Below, piece by piece: positions 24,858 to 32,883 of a stretch of DNA of 64,000 bases; within the stretch, counting starts at the first letter, position 1, and the number at the start of each line of letters is the position of its first letter. The notes beneath the pieces are model-generated. The model was given only the letters and a program-made list of their open reading frames with translations, searched no databases and was not told the origin of the DNA. The position numbers and the translations under genes were made by a program. The DNA comes from Edaphobacter lichenicola (lineage in GTDB: Bacteria; Acidobacteriota; Terriglobia; Terriglobales; Acidobacteriaceae), in the NCBI RefSeq assembly GCF_014201315.1, contig NZ_JACHDY010000001.1:434001-498000 (forward strand), written 5' to 3'.

Positions 24858-25930
24858 CAGGAGTCGGCCTCGGCGTCTGTATAAAGGACCTCGACTAGGA
24901 AGAGGCCGCGGGCGGGGGCGGTGGGGCCGGCGGCGGCGCGGTTGCGAGCGGCGAGGATCTTGGGGATGGCGTCGGGGGAGAGGCGGTTGGCGGCTGCTTC
25001 GACGAAGGTGCCGACCAGGTTGCGGACCATGTGGTGGAGGAAGCCGGAGCCGGTGACTCGGTAGATGAGGAGGTCTTCTTGCTGGTGCCAGGCGGAGTGG
25101 AAGATGGTGCGGGTGTTGTCGGTGGGGATGATTCTGTTTTGTGAGGTGGCGTTGTGGGCCGGGGTGGGATTGGTGGTGGTGTGGGCGGAATGCGGGGGGT
25201 CTTGACGGATACCGCGGCGTGAATCGGTCCGCTGCAACTGAGGACGGTGGCTGCAATCCACTGCGCTGCTCACGATGAGGCTGTGAGCAGCTTCGGTCGA
25301 GATGACGTTGTCTTGGGCGATGGCGCTTTTTTTGGAGGTGACGCTGATTTGGTTGGGTGACTCAGGGGAGTCGATGGTGGCGGTGCGGGTGGTCAGGTCG
25401 GGGTCGGTGGCGGCAAAGGAGGTGAAGTCGTGGGTGCCGAGGATGTGGGCTGCGGCTTGTTGGAGGGGGGCGAGTTCGAGGGGGAGAGGGCAGGCCCAGA
25501 CGTAGGGGGCGAGCATGGGAGGGCAGATGCGTTCTTCTGAATGCGAATGGGAGTGCGAATCGGAGTGGGAGTGGGAGCCGCAGGGGAGGATGCGGTACTC
25601 GTAGGTTTTGCGGCGGGCGCTGTGGCGGGCGTGGAAGTCTTCGGAGACGACTTCGACGGAGAGGATGCGGATGCTGGGTGGGAGGGCGCGGTTGAGGGCG
25701 CGATGGAGATTTGCGGCGGGGATGGGGACCGAAAGCGAGAAGGTGGCTACCTGGGCGAGGGCGTGGACGCCGGTGTCGGTGCGGCCGGAGCCCTGGGGGA
25801 GAACGGTCTCGCCGGTGACGCGATGGATGGCCTGGGCGAGCGTGCCCTGTACGGTGGGGAGAGATGGTTGGATCTGCCAGCCGTTGTAGGGGGTTCCGTC
25901 GTAGGTGAGGATTGTCTTCCAGTGAGGCAT
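24857..25930 (-). CDS. truA: tRNA pseudouridine(38-40) synthase TruA with in-frame insertions
   Basis: TruA modifies uridines in the tRNA anticodon stem. Conserved parts are ILTYDGTPYNGWQIQP, the catalytic Asp loop GSGRTDTGVHALAQVA, DFHARHSARRKTYEYRI, THDFTSFAATD and the C-terminal GSGFLHHMVRNLVGTFVEAA. At 357 residues it is about 90-100 longer than usual. Two insertions explain this: a Ser-His repeat (residues about 118-131) encoded by a degenerate hexanucleotide repeat, and a segment of about 80 residues between the ATDPDLTTR strand and TRTIFHSAW that contains a dispersed palindromic repeat (25200-25307) in the open frame. The catalytic core remains intact, so the enzyme is probably active. 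The gene overlaps the M20 peptidase start by an ATGA. Confidence 0.92.
   Translation of the reverse strand: MPHWKTILTYDGTPYNGWQIQPSLPTVQGTLAQAIHRVTGETVLPQGSGRTDTGVHALAQVATFSLSVPIPAANLHRALNRALPPSIRILSVEVVSEDFHARHSARRKTYEYRILPCGSHSHSDSHSHSHSEERICPPMLAPYVWACPLPLELAPLQQAAAHILGTHDFTSFAATDPDLTTRTATIDSPESPNQISVTSKKSAIAQDNVISTEAAHSLIVSSAVDCSHRPQLQRTDSRRGIRQDPPHSAHTTTNPTPAHNATSQNRIIPTDNTRTIFHSAWHQQEDLLIYRVTGSGFLHHMVRNLVGTFVEAAANRLSPDAIPKILAARNRAAAGPTAPARGLFLVEVLYTDAEADS
25200..25307. repeat. Dispersed hairpin repeat embedded in frame inside truA
   Basis: The 108-bp unit runs from TCTTGACGGATACCGCGGC to CTTCGGTCGAGATGACG and matches the intergenic copy at 28710-28813 along most of its length. The two differ chiefly in a central stem-loop: here GCTGCTCAC pairs with GTGAGCAGC (9-base loop), there GTCGCGC pairs with GCGCGAC (9-base loop). 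Pairing is kept although the stem sequence changes. The length is divisible by three and encodes 36 residues of TruA without stops. Confidence 0.85.
25538..25578. repeat. Degenerate hexanucleotide repeat coding for Ser-His in truA
   Basis: Units of the GAATGG/GAGTGC/GAGTGG type repeat about six times and are read on the - strand as alternating Ser and His with one Asp. Such slippage-prone tracts can change length in steps of six and keep the frame. It lies at a surface loop of TruA where most homologues have only a few residues. Confidence 0.7.
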
Positions 25931-26439
25931 GGGCTGCTTTGGACGGTATCACGGTTGCGCGGGACGGGTTTGGAGACGGTTGGTAAGGACAAGAGGTTGA
26001 TATACTTACCGCATCGTATCTTGAAGCGCACTTTTACTGGAATGCACTTTTACTAAAGATGTTGGGAACGAAGCGGGCGATGAGTGCGTATCTGTGCTGA
26101 GCCCAGACAGCGTAGAGGTAGTGAGCGATGTTTGGGTTAGCAGGATTTTCCTGGTTCGTCGCATGTGTTGTCGCCTAAGTGTCATCGCATGTCTGTGGTC
26201 GCATATCTGTGGTCGGATATCTGGGGCTGTCTTTAAGAGTCTTTGGGAAGGTGCTGCGCGTCTGAATAAGAATTGCAAAAACAGGTTGCGGCTGACCCCT
26301 CGTGTGGTTGAGCGGGGTTGGGAGAGCTATTGAGTCCGGCGAGTCCGGGGAAGTGGTCTATGCCGATGTGGTCCGGGCCGGTGTTGGGCATTGCCGGTAA
26401 AGTGTCGAGAAGCTTCAGGAAAGAGTTGGAGAGCGAATC
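25931..26439. other. Divergent intergenic region between truA and the TolC-like gene
   Basis: About 510 bases with no supportable gene. A TG-A-TATACT extended -10-like element lies at 25998-26006 on the + strand and a GCACTTTTACT direct repeat occurs twice (about 26028-26038 and 26044-26054). Either may belong to a promoter, but no complete -35/-10 pair could be supported and the + strand gene begins 430 bases later. Confidence 0.4.
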
Positions 26440-28560
26440 GTGAGATTAAAGGATATGCAGGGGGCGGCGAGCATTGCACTGCTGCTGATGAGTCTGTGCA
26501 CACAGCCGAGCTTGGGGCAGCAGACGCCGACGAGTCCGACCACGCCGGCAGCGCCACAGCCGGTAGCGAACGACACGACGGGACAGGCGGGATTGCCGCA
26601 GGCTCCTGAGCCGAAGCCGACCGAGCCGTTGTTTATGCGACCGACGAGCCGCGACTTTACGAAGCCGAAGAGCCATATCTGGAATCCGATCGCTCCCTAT
26701 ACGGCGATTCAGCTTCCGACCTTCCAGATGGGAAACACGACGCTTAGCAGTTTGCTGAAGGATGGGAAGCTCTATCTGAGCCTGGCGGATGCGGTGGCGC
26801 TGGCGCTCGAGAATAACTACGATATTGCGATCTCGCGGATCAATCTGGATATTGCGGATACGGATCTGCTGCGGGCGAGGGCGGGATCTTCGCTGCGCGG
26901 TGTTTCGACGGGCCTGCTGACGAATACGATTGGCGGAACGACGCTGACGATTACGACGGGCGGCGGACCGGGAGCGACCTCGCAGGGTGTGGGTGGCGGC
27001 GGTACTGGTGTGGGCGGCATCGTTGTGAGCACGAACGGCGGCGGACCTGTGCCGGAGAATCTTGACCCCGTGGTGACGGGGCAGGTGTCGTATGAGGCTT
27101 CGACGCAGCCGCAGTTGAATACGCTGTTCAGCGGTGGGTTGAATGTGTTGACGACAAACACGGGGACTTACAACTTTAATTATGCGCAGGGATTTCTTAC
27201 CGGCACGCAGTTGACGGTGGGTTTCAACAATACGCGCGTGACGACGGATAATCCGTTCAGCAACTACAGCCCATCGCTGACGACGAGCTTTCGCGCGACG
27301 GCGACGCAGCATTTGCTGCAGGGATTTGGCTGGGGCGTGAATGGCCGGTTTATTCTGCAGGCCAAGAACGATCGGCGGATTACGGACTCGGCGTTTCGGC
27401 AGCAGCTGCTCTTCACGGTGAACCAGGTGGAGAACATCTACTGGGCGCTGGTGAGCGCGTACGAAGATGAGCAGGCGAAGGAGCGTCAGCTGGCGCAGTC
27501 GTCGCAGCTGACTTCGGATAACCGGAAGCAGTTGGAGATTGGCACGCTGGCTCCGTTGGATGTGGTGAACTCGGACAGCGCGGTGGCGAGCGACAAGCAG
27601 GCGCTGGTGGCGTCGAAGACGAACCTTGAGTATCAGCAGCTGCTGATGAAGCAGGCGATTGCGCGGACACTGAATGATCCGCAGCTGTCGCAGGCTCCGG
27701 TGATTCCGACCGACCGCGTGGCTCTGGACAGACTGCCTGAGGAGGATTTGCAGGTAGAGGACCTGGTGAAGCAGGCGTATGCGAACAACCCGCAGATTGA
27801 GCAGGCGGTGTTGAACATGAAGAACAACGAGATCACGATCAAGGCGTTCAAGAATGGATTGCTGCCCGTGGTGGATGCGTATGCCTTCTATGGGGGAAGC
27901 GCGCTGGGTGGTGCTCAGAATCCGAGTGCGATTGACTTCTCCAAGAATACGCCTTTTCCCCCGGGAACATTTCCTTCGGTCAGCTACGGCACGGTTTTTC
28001 AGAACACGTTCAACAACAACGCTCCGGATAAGGGCGTTGGGGTGAACATCAACATCACGCTGCGGAACCGCACGGCGCAGGCGGACCAGGCGCGGTCGCA
28101 GATGGAGTACATGCAGTCGCAGATGCGGTTGCAGCAGCTCTACACGTTGATTCGGATTCAGGTGACCAACCAGCAGTATGCGTTGACCAACGACCGGGCG
28201 CAGGTACAGGCGGCACAAGCGGCGAGAGACTTCGCGGCGCAGAGTCTGGATGCTGAGCAGAAGAAGTACAGGCTGGGTGCATCGACGACTGCGAATGTGC
28301 TGCAACAGGCGAGGAACCTGGCGACGGGGGAGAATAACCTGATCTCGGCCACGGCGGCTTATGCGAGGGATCGTGCGCAACTGTTCCAGCTTCTGGCGAA
28401 CACTCTGGATCGGTATGGGATCAGCATCGAAGCTGCAGCGCAGGCGGTTGGAGGCGGCGCGGGCATGGCGACGCCTGTGATTCCTGGGCTGACGGCTCCG
28501 AAGGCTCCTGAGGCGCCGAAGCCGATTGATGTGAACCCGGGTGCTGCTCCGCCGCAGTAG
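26440..28560 (+). CDS. TolC-family outer membrane efflux protein
   Basis: A 706-residue outer-membrane channel subunit. The GTG start gives a signal peptide (ASIALLLMSLCTQPSLGQQ); an AGGAAAGAGTTGGAGAG purine stretch lies upstream. Two OEP repeats are visible, each with the long helices of TolC: LYLSLADAVALALENNYDIA with a following region ending in RQQLLFTVNQVENIYWALVS, and LQVEDLVKQAYANNPQIEQA with a later MRLQQLYTLIRIQVTNQQYA. Between the first helix pair there is a Gly/Thr-rich segment (residues about 160-205) with repeated GGG stretches, longer than in classical TolC. The C-terminal tail is Pro/Ala-rich. No RND pump or adaptor gene is adjacent, so the partner is encoded elsewhere. Confidence 0.88.
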   Translation: MRLKDMQGAASIALLLMSLCTQPSLGQQTPTSPTTPAAPQPVANDTTGQAGLPQAPEPKPTEPLFMRPTSRDFTKPKSHIWNPIAPYTAIQLPTFQMGNTTLSSLLKDGKLYLSLADAVALALENNYDIAISRINLDIADTDLLRARAGSSLRGVSTGLLTNTIGGTTLTITTGGGPGATSQGVGGGGTGVGGIVVSTNGGGPVPENLDPVVTGQVSYEASTQPQLNTLFSGGLNVLTTNTGTYNFNYAQGFLTGTQLTVGFNNTRVTTDNPFSNYSPSLTTSFRATATQHLLQGFGWGVNGRFILQAKNDRRITDSAFRQQLLFTVNQVENIYWALVSAYEDEQAKERQLAQSSQLTSDNRKQLEIGTLAPLDVVNSDSAVASDKQALVASKTNLEYQQLLMKQAIARTLNDPQLSQAPVIPTDRVALDRLPEEDLQVEDLVKQAYANNPQIEQAVLNMKNNEITIKAFKNGLLPVVDAYAFYGGSALGGAQNPSAIDFSKNTPFPPGTFPSVSYGTVFQNTFNNNAPDKGVGVNINITLRNRTAQADQARSQMEYMQSQMRLQQLYTLIRIQVTNQQYALTNDRAQVQAAQAARDFAAQSLDAEQKKYRLGASTTANVLQQARNLATGENNLISATAAYARDRAQLFQLLANTLDRYGISIEAAAQAVGGGAGMATPVIPGLTAPKAPEAPKPIDVNPGAAPPQ

Positions 28561-28578
28561 GGATGGATGATTTGCGAG

Positions 28579-28608
28579 AGGGCTCGGGCTTTGGCTCGGG
28601 CCCTTTTT
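28579..28608 (+). terminator. Rho-independent terminator of the TolC-like gene
   Basis: AGGGCTCGGGC pairs with GCTCGGGCCCT through an 11-pair stem that includes two G-T pairs, with a TTTG loop, and is followed by five T residues. It begins 18 bases after the stop codon. Confidence 0.8.
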
Positions 28609-28709
28609 GTTTGGCTTGATGCGGCGTAGTTGGTGATGCGGGTTGGGTTCAAAGGCGGCTAGTTTTGGTTCGTGGATAGACGGGATGCAGTGAAGGCGAA
28701 ATACAGGGA

Positions 28710-28867
28710 TCTTGACGGATACCGCGGCATGAATTGGTTCGCTGCAACTGAAAGCTGTAGTCGCAATCCACTCCGTCGCGCGATAGGATTGCGCGACTTC
28801 GGTCGAGATGACGGGAGTTGGGAGGGGAACAGCAGATTCCTCCGCTTCGCTGCGGAATGACAAAACG
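28710..28867. repeat. Composite dispersed hairpin repeat, intergenic copy
   Basis: The first 104 bases (28710-28813) are the intergenic copy of the repeat found inside truA, with its own GTCGCGC/GCGCGAC stem. A second module ends in TTCCTCCGCTTCGCTGCGGAA then TGACA (about 28837-28862), related to the repeat at 23493. It lies in the 370-base gap between the TolC-like and DUF255 genes. Confidence 0.8.
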
Positions 28868-28932
28868 GAAGTGCGGGTCCGGGAGATGCGTTTGCACTAG
28901 ACTGAGATGCGTTTGAACTAGACTGGAAGACT

Positions 28933-31122
28933 ATGAGTGAGGAACGGACGGCAAGTCAGGAAGCGGCGGGGAGTCACGAGCAGGCTGAGGTGCATTTGAA
29001 CTCTTTGGCGAGTGCGGCTTCGGCTTATCTGCGGTCGGCGATGCATCAGCCGGTGGAGTGGCAGGAGTGGGGCGAGGCGGCGTTTGAGAAGGCGAAGGTG
29101 GAGGATAAGCCGATCCTGCTGGATATTGGCGCGGTGTGGTGCCACTGGTGTCATGTGATGGATCGCGAGTCGTATGAGAGTGCGGCTACGGCGAAGATCA
29201 TCAACGACAACTTTGTTGCGGTGAAGGTGGATCGCGACGAGCGGCCGGATGTGGATACGCGATACCAGGCGGCGGTGTCTGCGATCAGCGGGCAGGGTGG
29301 TTGGCCGCTGACTGCGTTTCTGACTCCGGAGGGGAAGCCTTACTTTGGGGGGACTTATTTTCCGCCGGCGGATCAGCATGGACGGCCGGGGTTTCAGCGG
29401 GTTCTGCTGACGATGGCGGAGGCGTTTCAGAATCGGCGGGATGAGGTGAACGAGTCGGCTGGTAGTGTGATGGCGGCGATTGAGCATAACGAATCGTTTA
29501 TGGGGAGGAGTGGGAATCCCGGGCCGGAGCTGGTGGCGAAGCTGGTGGGGTCGGCGCTGAAGCAGTTCGATTCGCGGTCGGGAGGGTTTGGGTCGCAGCC
29601 GAAGTTTCCTCACTCGGGGGCGATTGATCTGCTGCTGGATGTGGCGTCGCGCGTGTCGGCCGGCGGGATGGAGAGTGTGAGCGAGGCGGCGAAGACTGCG
29701 GCGATGGTGACGCTGCAGAAGATGTCGAAGGGCGGGATCTATGACCACCTCGCCGGGGGATTTCATCGCTACTCGGTGGATGAGCGATGGGTGGTGCCGC
29801 ACTTCGAGAAGATGTCGTATGACAATAGCGAGCTGCTGAAGAACTATGTTCACGCGTTCCAGACGTTTGTGGAGCCGGAGGCGGCGCGGGTGGCTCGAGA
29901 GATGATTCAGTGGATCGACGAGTGGCTGAGCGACCGGGAGCGCGGTGGTTTTTATGCTTCGCAGGATGCGGACTTTTCGCTGGAGGATGACGGCGACTAC
30001 TTTACGTGGACACGCGATGAGGCCGCGGAGGTGCTGACTGCGGAAGAGCTGGCGGTGGCTAGTGCTTATTACGACATTGGCGAGATCGGCGATATGCACC
30101 ACAACCCGGCGAAGAATGTTTTGCATGTGCGGGGGACGCTGGAGGGAGTGGCGAAGGCGAATGCGATTACGGTGGAGGTGGCGAGGGAGCGGCTGGGGGC
30201 GGCGAAGGAGAAGTTGTATGCGGCGAGGCTGAGGCGGCCTACTCCCTATGTGGATAAGACGATCTATGTGGGCTGGAATGGGATGATGATCTCGGCTTAC
30301 CTGGAGGCGGGGCGGGTGCTGGATATGCCGGAGGTGCGGGCGTTCGCGCTGAAGTCTCTGGACCGGGTGTTGGCGGAGGCGTGGGAGGCCAAGGCTGGGA
30401 TGGCGCATGTGGTCGGCTATGGCGAGCAGGGTGGGAAGGGAGCGCGGGTGGCTGGGGTGCTCGAGGACTATGTGTTTCTGGGGCATGCGGCGCTGGATGC
30501 GTGGGAGCTGACGGGGGAGATGCGGTACTACACGGCTGCCGAAGCGATTATGGAGAGTGCGCTGGTGAAGTTTTATGACCCGGTTGGGTGCGCGTTCTTC
30601 GATACGGAGAGCGTGGCGGAGGGAGAGACGCGGCTGGGTGCTCTGGTGACACGGAGGAAGCCGTTGCAGGACTCGCCTACGCCTGCGGGGAACTCTGTTG
30701 GCGCGGCGTTGCTGCTGCGGCTGGAGGCGCTGAATGGACGGGAGGACTATGCGGTGAAGGCTCTGGAGACGCTGGAGACGTTTGCTGGGGTGGTGGAGCA
30801 CTTTGGGTTGTATGCGGCTAGCTATGGGCTGGCGCTGCAGAGGATGGTGCTGCGGTCGGTGGAGATCTGCGTGATTGGGGACGATGCCGCGGCGAGGAGG
30901 CTTGAGGCGGTGGCGCTGGCTCGGTATGCGGTGAATAAGAGCGTGATTCGGTTGCGGAGGGATCAGTTGGGGGCGCTGCCTCCGGCGCTGGCGGAGACAC
31001 TGCCGCACCTGCCGGGGCTGGGTGGGGAGGGGAGTTTTGCGGTGGTTTGCAGTGGGCGAGGGTGTTTGCCGCCGGTCTCTACCGCGGATGAGTTGATTGA
31101 GGCTATGAATAAAGCTTTGTAG
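28933..31122 (+). CDS. DUF255 thioredoxin-fold protein (YyaL/SSP411 family)
   Basis: A 729-residue protein of the YyaL/spermatogenesis-associated SSP411 family. The N-terminal thioredoxin-like domain (residues about 25-190) shows PVEWQEWGEAAFEKAKVEDK, PILLDIGAVWCHWCHVMDRE with the redox-like CHWC motif, and GQGGWPLTAFLTPEGKPYFG. The remainder resembles an alpha/alpha six-barrel of the glycosidase-like type with YDHLAGGFHRYSVDERWVVP, YDNSELLKNYVHAF and DADFSLEDDGDYFTWTRDE. Reaction and substrate are unknown for the family. It is cytoplasmic, as no signal peptide is seen. The family usually begins with NPVDWYPW; here the position is HQPVEWQEW. Downstream is a weak stem with a T-run (31119-31141) that may end the transcript. 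Confidence 0.9.
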   Translation: MSEERTASQEAAGSHEQAEVHLNSLASAASAYLRSAMHQPVEWQEWGEAAFEKAKVEDKPILLDIGAVWCHWCHVMDRESYESAATAKIINDNFVAVKVDRDERPDVDTRYQAAVSAISGQGGWPLTAFLTPEGKPYFGGTYFPPADQHGRPGFQRVLLTMAEAFQNRRDEVNESAGSVMAAIEHNESFMGRSGNPGPELVAKLVGSALKQFDSRSGGFGSQPKFPHSGAIDLLLDVASRVSAGGMESVSEAAKTAAMVTLQKMSKGGIYDHLAGGFHRYSVDERWVVPHFEKMSYDNSELLKNYVHAFQTFVEPEAARVAREMIQWIDEWLSDRERGGFYASQDADFSLEDDGDYFTWTRDEAAEVLTAEELAVASAYYDIGEIGDMHHNPAKNVLHVRGTLEGVAKANAITVEVARERLGAAKEKLYAARLRRPTPYVDKTIYVGWNGMMISAYLEAGRVLDMPEVRAFALKSLDRVLAEAWEAKAGMAHVVGYGEQGGKGARVAGVLEDYVFLGHAALDAWELTGEMRYYTAAEAIMESALVKFYDPVGCAFFDTESVAEGETRLGALVTRRKPLQDSPTPAGNSVGAALLLRLEALNGREDYAVKALETLETFAGVVEHFGLYAASYGLALQRMVLRSVEICVIGDDAAARRLEAVALARYAVNKSVIRLRRDQLGALPPALAETLPHLPGLGGEGSFAVVCSGRGCLPPVSTADELIEAMNKAL

Positions 31123-31155
31123 GCGGGACTACCTTTTTTTCTCTTACTGCCTCTT

Positions 31156-31227
31156 GTCCTGCCGGACGGGCCTCCTGCGCGGAGGGCGGTCACTTCGTGA
31201 CGGGTATACCTTCCTCCCGTTGGTCGG
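31156..31227 (+). repeat. Dispersed repeat family R, copy 1
   Basis: The core begins GTCCTGCCGGACGGGCCTCC and continues with GCGCGGAGGGCGGTC and the small hairpin GTCACTTCGTGAC, then GGTATACC and CCCGTTGGTCGG. Internal pairings are CCTCC with GGAGG and GTCAC with GTGAC. It sits between the convergent DUF255 and MscS genes, 33 bases past the DUF255 stop. Confidence 0.85.
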
Positions 31228-31237
31228 TTTGATTTTG

Positions 31238-32170
31238 CTAGCTGCCTATTAGGGGTTGCTGGGCGGGCGGACCTGTGGGGTTGGAAGCTCGGATAATGAG
31301 CATGTTTGCGGGGTCGTTGCCTAGCGGGATGCCTTCCTTTTCGAAGGCGAGGATGATGCGGCGGCGCAGTTCGCGGAGGACGCCGTCTCTCTGGTTAGCG
31401 CGGACGCGGATCTGGATGGGATAGGTGATCTCGCGGCCGTTGATCTTGTCGACACCCAGGACGACCGGGTTGGCTATGGCAATGTCTTTGAAGGCTGAGT
31501 CCTGACGAACATCGTCGGCCAGGGCTGTGAGGAGTGCGATGACTTTGTCGGGGTTGGCGCTGGCGTCCACGCTGACGGGAAGGGTGGCGACGGCGTAGTC
31601 GCGGGAGAGGTTGGCGACGTTGGCGATCTGGCTGTTGGGGATGATGTAGAGGGTGCCGTCGGCGTCGCGGAGGCGGGTGCTGCGCAGGGAGAGATCTTCG
31701 ACGGTGCCTTTGAGGCCGGCGAGAGCGACGACTTCGCCTACGTTGTACTGATCCTCGATGAGGATGAAGATGCCGTTGAGCATGTCCTTGAAGATGGATT
31801 GGGCGCCTAGGCCTATGCCGACGCCGACGATTCCGGCAGAGGCGAGGATGGGCTGGTAGGGGATATCGAAGATGTTGAGAAGCTGCAGGAAGGCGATGAA
31901 GCCGAGGACGCCGTAGGAGGTGGCGCGCACGATGGAGGCGATGGTGCGAAGCTGGGCGGCGCGGTGGAAGTTGCCCACCTGGCGGTCGGCGCGGGTGCGC
32001 ATCTTTTTGACGAAGAAGAGAACGAAGCGCTGGAGGACGAAGATGACCAGGAGGACTACGACGATCTTGGGCAGCTTGTTTTGCAGGAAGAGGATGATGT
32101 CGTTGTGCCAGTCGTGCTGGATGACCTCGATGATTCGCTCGTCTTGCGGGGGAACTACCAGAAGGAGCAT
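31238..32170 (-). CDS. Small-conductance mechanosensitive channel (MscS family)
   Basis: A 310-residue channel that opens under membrane tension and releases solutes. Three membrane helices are visible: KIVVVLLVIFVLQRFVLFFV, IVRATSYGVLGFIAFLQLLN and the pore-lining TM3 with Gly/Ala pattern ILASAGIVGVGIGLGAQSIF, followed by the hinge region KDMLNGIFILIEDQYNVGEV. The soluble beta domain (GTVEDLSLRSTRLRDADGTL, YIIPNSQIANVANLSRDYA) and an alpha/beta C-terminal domain complete it. Size and order are normal for MscS-type proteins. The stop codon lies 10 bases beyond repeat copy 1. Confidence 0.93.
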   Translation of the reverse strand: MLLLVVPPQDERIIEVIQHDWHNDIILFLQNKLPKIVVVLLVIFVLQRFVLFFVKKMRTRADRQVGNFHRAAQLRTIASIVRATSYGVLGFIAFLQLLNIFDIPYQPILASAGIVGVGIGLGAQSIFKDMLNGIFILIEDQYNVGEVVALAGLKGTVEDLSLRSTRLRDADGTLYIIPNSQIANVANLSRDYAVATLPVSVDASANPDKVIALLTALADDVRQDSAFKDIAIANPVVLGVDKINGREITYPIQIRVRANQRDGVLRELRRRIILAFEKEGIPLGNDPANMLIIRASNPTGPPAQQPLIGS

Positions 32171-32286
32171 GATTACGGCGTCTCGCTTTCGGGAAAGAAA
32201 TACTGTGAACAGAATGCGTCAGGTGTTTGTAAGATGCAATTCATGCAGAGGATGTGGGTGGGCGGCGGGGCGTGATGGAGGGTGCT

Positions 32287-32652
32287 ATGAAGATGCTTCG
32301 AGCGGCGATGATTGGGGTTGTTGTGTTGATGATGGGCGTGTCCGGTGGGGTGAGCGGGGGCGAGCCGAAGCAATATGCGCCGCAGCCACAGCACTTTCCC
32401 GGGCAGGCGCATCAGCCCAGCGATCTGGATCCGACGACGGATCCTCATCGTTTGGAGCAGCAGGAGCAGGTTAGGAGCACGGAGCGGCAGAAGCGACTGG
32501 TGGCGGACACGGATAAGCTGCTGGCGCTGGCGACGGATCTGAAGCAGCAGGTGGACAAGACGAATAAGAATATTCTGTCGGTTGATGTGATTAAGAAGGC
32601 GGATGAGATTGAGAAGCTGGCCCATAGCGTGAAGGAGCGGATGAAGGGCTAG
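32287..32652 (+). CDS. Small secreted coiled-coil protein, function unknown
   Basis: A 121-residue protein with a signal peptide (KMLRAAMIGVVVLMMGVSGG), a Pro/Gln/His-rich stretch (PQPQHFPGQAHQPSDLDPTT) and a charged helical second half (STERQKRLVADTDKLLALAT, LKQQVDKTNKNILSVDVIKK) likely to form a coiled coil. The ATG at 32287 was chosen for the GGAGGG site 5 bases upstream and because the signal peptide begins there. I do not recognise the family. The TAG stop abuts the start of repeat copy 2 with no gap, so the repeat may act as its 3' end. It converges with the subtilase gene. Confidence 0.6.
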   Translation: MKMLRAAMIGVVVLMMGVSGGVSGGEPKQYAPQPQHFPGQAHQPSDLDPTTDPHRLEQQEQVRSTERQKRLVADTDKLLALATDLKQQVDKTNKNILSVDVIKKADEIEKLAHSVKERMKG

Positions 32653-32776
32653 GTCCTGCCGGACGGGCCCACTGCGCTAGGCCACCCCGCAAACGAAGAC
32701 TTGTTTGCGGGGACCCCGATTCGGGCGGTCACTTCGTGACGCGTATACCGCTTCGCGTGGTCCTCCCGTTGGTCGG
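32653..32776 (+). repeat. Dispersed repeat family R, copy 2 with internal hairpin insertion
   Basis: The left end (GTCCTGCCGGACGGGCC) and right end (CGGTCACTTCGTGAC to CCCGTTGGTCGG) match copy 1, but about 40-50 extra bases lie between. The insert contains a perfect 10-bp hairpin, CCCCGCAAAC (32685-32694) with GTTTGCGGGG (32703-32712). The repeat begins on the base after the preceding TAG stop. Confidence 0.85.
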
Positions 32777-32820
32777 AATCTGACTGCTGAGCAACGCGAA
32801 GCCCATTGCACCTGACTTAC

Positions 32821-32883
32821 CCCGACAAGGTACACACGTCACGAAGTGACCGCCCTCCGCGTAGGAGGCCCGTCCGGCAGGAC
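32821..32883 (-). repeat. Dispersed repeat family R, copy 3 (inverted)
   Basis: On the - strand it reads GTCCTGCCGGACGGGCCTCC, then ACGCGGAGGGCGGTC, CACTTCGTGAC and GTGTACC. It faces copy 2 tail to tail across 44 bases, and its first base overlaps the TAG stop of the subtilase gene. The pair therefore fills the gap between two convergent genes. Confidence 0.85.

Noticed and set aside
26446..28863. Long - strand open frame opposite the TolC-like gene
   Set aside because: It only extends through the dispersed repeat and the reverse of the efflux gene; no domain or ribosome site.
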